Below, piece after piece: positions 61,646 to 64,000 of a stretch of DNA of 64,000 nucleotides. Source of the DNA: Chitinophaga niabensis (lineage in GTDB: Bacteria > Bacteroidota > Bacteroidia > Chitinophagales > Chitinophagaceae); contig JAFIGY010000022.1 of assembly GCA_017849435.1 (NCBI GenBank), positions 124,001-188,000 on the forward strand. Reading direction: 5' to 3'. The notes below the pieces were generated by a model. The model saw only the letters and a list, made by a program, of their open reading frames with translations. It was not told where the DNA came from and made no database searches. Numbering within the stretch: the first letter of the stretch is position 1; each line of letters starts with the position of its first letter. The position numbers were made by a program, and so were the translations under genes.

Positions 61646-62305
61646 TTACTCGATCAACCCGTTCCGGAAAGCATACAATACCAGTCCCACCGTATTCTTT
61701 ACGTTAAGCTTTTCCAGGAGTTTCTGCCGAAGGCCTTCTACCGTACGTGGACTGAGAAATATCTGTTCCGATATTTCCTGCGTGGTGTATTCATTGCAGA
61801 TCAGCCGCAATACCTCCAGTTCCCGGTCACCTAACTGTACCTCGTTCTTGAAGGTGGGCTTGAATTGTTGTTTGTTCTTGTGCAGTACTTTTTTGAGCAG
61901 GGCGAGGTTCACGTTCTCATTGAAGTAGAAGCCCTTGTCGTAAGTGGTGCAGATGGCCTCATAGATCTCCTCCGGTTCACTGTTCTTCAGGAGGTAGGCG
62001 TTGGCGCCGTTTTCCACCAGGTGTACGATGAAGTTGTCGTCTTCATACATCGTGAGGATGATCACTTTCACCTCGGGATACTTTTCCTTTACCTTGATGG
62101 TAGCCTGTATCCCGTCCATCTTCGGCATTTTGAGGTCCATCAGGATCACATCCGGCTGCTGTTCCTGCATGATCTGCAGGAGGTGTTCTCCGTCTTCCGC
62201 TTCAAACACCACATTGATATTGTCATAGGGCGTGAGCGTATTAATCACACCGCTGCGAAATATCTTATGATCGTCTGCAATAGCGACTTTAATAGGAGAC
62301 AGCAT
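61646..62305 (-). CDS. NarL/LuxR-type response regulator
   Basis: 219 residues: receiver domain with phospho-acceptor Asp57 (VILMDLKMPKMDG), DD pair at 11-12 and Lys (YLLKNSEP), then LuxR-type HTH at 150-212 (LGDRELEVLRLI, TTQEISEQIFLSPRTVEGLRQ). Partner of the histidine kinase 18 bases upstream. Confidence 0.93.
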   Translation of the reverse strand: MLSPIKVAIADDHKIFRSGVINTLTPYDNINVVFEAEDGEHLLQIMQEQQPDVILMDLKMPKMDGIQATIKVKEKYPEVKVIILTMYEDDNFIVHLVENGANAYLLKNSEPEEIYEAICTTYDKGFYFNENVNLALLKKVLHKNKQQFKPTFKNEVQLGDRELEVLRLICNEYTTQEISEQIFLSPRTVEGLRQKLLEKLNVKNTVGLVLYAFRNGLIE

Positions 62306-62323
62306 AACAGGAAAAAATTTTAC

Positions 62324-63118
62324 TTAGATCACAGGCTGAAAATTCTCTACCTGCACCTCGGCAACAGTACCGGCAGGGGAATTTTTCACAAAGGTGATGT
62401 TTCCGCCGATAATATTCAAGCGGCTTTCGATATTTTTTAAGCCCAGATGTCCTGTTTTCTTGCGTGATTCGTCCAGTCCGTCGATTAGTTTCCCGTTGCC
62501 GTCATCTTCTACGCGAACGGTGAGGAGGTTTGGGGTGCTTTGGTAGCTGATGCGTACATTTTGGGCTTCTGCGTGTTTCAGGATGTTATTGATCAGCTCC
62601 TGTACCACCCGGTAAACGTTCAGGGCTTTTTCCCGGTCAACGGGGTAGCTGGTACCATCCGTCCGGTAGGTGATACTGATCTGTTTGTTCTTGTTCATCA
62701 GGCTGGTAAAGGAATCCAGCGCGTGGTTGAGGCCGAGGTTCTCCAAAGTGGTGGGGTGCAGGCTTTGGGAGATGAACCGCAGCTGTTGAATAATGGTATC
62801 TGTAAAGTCCTTCGTTTCCTTGATCCGTTCTACTTCCCCGTTCCCGGCGCGCTGCTGGAGGGAATTCAGGTTCAGTTTGAGTACAGACAGCTGGGCGCCC
62901 ACCTCGTCGTGGAGATCTTCCGCGATGCGTTTGCGCTCGGTTTCCTGCCCCTGCAGCACGGCCACGAGCCTTTCCTTCTGCAGCTGGAGGTCTTTGTCCC
63001 GCAGCTTCAGCTTATACTGTATCACCATCTTTTGCTGCAAAACAACCAGCACCACCACAAAGATGCCGAGCATCATCATGGCAAGCGTACCGATCATTAT
63101 GAGTTCTACGAGATTCAT
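62324..63118 (-). CDS. NarX-type sensor histidine kinase (HisKA_3)
   Basis: 264 residues: one N-terminal membrane helix (about 5-30), a coiled-coil region, HisKA_3 with His70 in ERKRIAEDLHDEVGAQLSVL, and HATPase with VRVEDDGNGK and HLGLKNIESRLN. It lacks its own sensing domain; the coupled 7-helix protein immediately upstream (4-base overlap) may supply it. Confidence 0.92.
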   Translation of the reverse strand: MNLVELIMIGTLAMMMLGIFVVVLVVLQQKMVIQYKLKLRDKDLQLQKERLVAVLQGQETERKRIAEDLHDEVGAQLSVLKLNLNSLQQRAGNGEVERIKETKDFTDTIIQQLRFISQSLHPTTLENLGLNHALDSFTSLMNKNKQISITYRTDGTSYPVDREKALNVYRVVQELINNILKHAEAQNVRISYQSTPNLLTVRVEDDGNGKLIDGLDESRKKTGHLGLKNIESRLNIIGGNITFVKNSPAGTVAEVQVENFQPVI

Positions 63119-63801
63119 CTCTCCGTTCTTTTGATTTTTCGTAAACCTACATAAAAAAGCACGAACTGGATGATACCGGCAGTAAAGTTAAGCGATCTGG
63201 TGATCTGGTAAGCTGCCCGCAGGGATTTGTCTCCCGCCATGTTCAGATTGGCATTCTGCAGGAAGCTGAAGAAGAGATACATCATGAAAGAGCTGCAGAT
63301 ATAGATGAACAATCCGGCATTGAACCAGAAGGTGGGAAGGGAGTTGATATAGATCGATTGCTCCCGCAGTTCTTCATTCCGTAACAATTGCAGGAAGAAT
63401 GTAACACCATAGATAATGAGGATAACGTTCCGTGTAGTCTGCGATATGGAATTAGCCACTTTATATCCTTCCAGTAAGGTGATATCCAACAGGTAAATCA
63501 CGATCACTACTGCCAGTACTGGCATCACCAGTTTTCGCACGGGGGATTTTTTCAATACCTGCAGGTAGAACATGGACAGGATAATAATTTGAGTCAGGTT
63601 CATAATGGTGTTGAACCACCAGTTATTCTGCACTATCCTTGACAGGATATAGGAGCCTCCGGCGTATATCACGCTGGCAATAACATACAGGTATATCAGG
63701 CGTTCTTCCCGGTTGAGGGATCTGTATTTCATGGTGAAGGGGATCAAAAGTAAACATTCGATCCCCAACATCACGAAAAAAAAGTAGAGCGAAATTGGCA
63801 C
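63115..63801 (-). CDS. Seven-helix membrane protein linked to a histidine kinase
   Basis: 228 residues from a GTG start, seven hydrophobic helices spread over the whole length, with short loops and a basic C-terminus (KIKRTER). Its 3' end overlaps the kinase start by 4 bases, so it is translationally coupled. Such proteins may work as the membrane sensor of the split two-component system. I do not recognise a named family. Confidence 0.72.
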   Translation of the reverse strand: MPISLYFFFVMLGIECLLLIPFTMKYRSLNREERLIYLYVIASVIYAGGSYILSRIVQNNWWFNTIMNLTQIIILSMFYLQVLKKSPVRKLVMPVLAVVIVIYLLDITLLEGYKVANSISQTTRNVILIIYGVTFFLQLLRNEELREQSIYINSLPTFWFNAGLFIYICSSFMMYLFFSFLQNANLNMAGDKSLRAAYQITRSLNFTAGIIQFVLFYVGLRKIKRTER

Positions 63802-63804
63802 TTA

Positions 63805-64000
63805 TTAAACTTTATCTGTATTCAAGGGGTTCGGGGAGGCGCAATCATAAGGACATCCAACACCATCATCGAGGATTTCGGTGGAAGGGGTGTCTTTATT
63901 CATGCCGGCAGCAAGTTTGAGCGCTTCCGGGATAATATCATTCCCGTCCTTGTCAACACCTACGAGCACAAACTTTTTGTCCCTTTTACCATCGCCGTTT
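63805..64000 (-). CDS. Partial hypothetical protein (C-terminal 64 residues)
   Basis: The gene runs off the right edge; only the end is seen: NGDGKRDKKFVLVGVDKDG, NDIIPEALKLAAGMNKDT, then GVGCPYDCASPNP and stop at 63805. It has Asp/Gly-rich calcium-loop-like stretches and a C-x3-C pair. It ends 3 bases upstream of the 7-helix protein start, so it may be the first gene of that operon. No family recognised. Confidence 0.65.
   Translation of the reverse strand, partial: NGDGKRDKKFVLVGVDKDGNDIIPEALKLAAGMNKDTPSTEILDDGVGCPYDCASPNPLNTDKV

Overview
The window looks like a chromosomal segment of a Bacteroidota bacterium, most likely of the Chitinophagaceae (Chitinophaga-like). The evidence is the TAnnTTTG -7 promoter boxes in front of many genes (several paired with a TTTG -33 box), lineage-typical genes (PUR/DUF3276 protein, DUF2911 protein, TlpA with an N-terminal DUF4369, TonB receptor with a carboxypeptidase-regulatory N-terminus, LytS/LytTR pair), weak ribosome binding sites, and a moderately GC-rich, densely packed coding sequence. 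I see no phage, transposase, rRNA or CRISPR array. The assignment rests on gene content only.

Layout. 1-2915: an S41 peptidase cut by the window edge, then a serine hydrolase. 3090-6253: a redox cluster (VOC protein, aldo/keto reductase, MdaB-like flavoprotein) transcribed away from a LysR regulator. 6464-8139: an AT-rich two-gene patch (AraC regulator, short-chain dehydrogenase), then a decayed lipoprotein gene and a tRNA-Lys with its own promoter and terminator. 8803-16634: an alpha/beta hydrolase lacking the nucleophilic serine, an acetyltransferase, an alpha-L-fucosidase, an MtfA-like peptidase, an AsmA-like protein and a DnaQ/GIY-YIG nuclease. 16624-21801: one giant 1725-residue protein (kinase-like region, DUF4011, SF1 helicase, degenerate Vsr-like nuclease, WGR); it is the strongest candidate for an unusual system, probably genome defence or nucleic-acid surveillance. 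21989-26832: TonB receptor, TPR-like protein, small membrane protein and a LytS/LytTR two-component pair in one apparent operon. 26822-30852: ABC exporter, membrane protein, and a patatin phospholipase with inserted membrane helices.

30925-36295: a UbiA prenyltransferase, DprE1-like oxidase, DprE2-like reductase and HAD phosphatase read as one operon, with a GT-C-like membrane protein divergent from them. Together these could make and use a polyprenyl-phosphate pentose, as in mycobacterial decaprenylphosphoryl-arabinose synthesis. A palindromic AT-rich repeat sits in this operon and encodes the last residues of the oxidase.

36295-49858: EamA exporter, MgtC protein, Rho-binding antiterminator (Rof), purC, Crp/Fnr regulator, ClC channel, ABC exporter, PUR protein, TlpA thioredoxin, pgi, prfB (programmed +1 frameshift, here at a UAA codon) and pruA. 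49921-64000: peroxiredoxin, pyrR-pyrB, FtsX/MacB-like permease, DUF486 protein, class C beta-lactamase-like protein, PIG-L deacetylase followed by two tiny membrane proteins and a sodium:solute symporter, a DUF2911 protein, a NarL/NarX-type two-component system with a 7-helix membrane protein, and a partial gene at the end.
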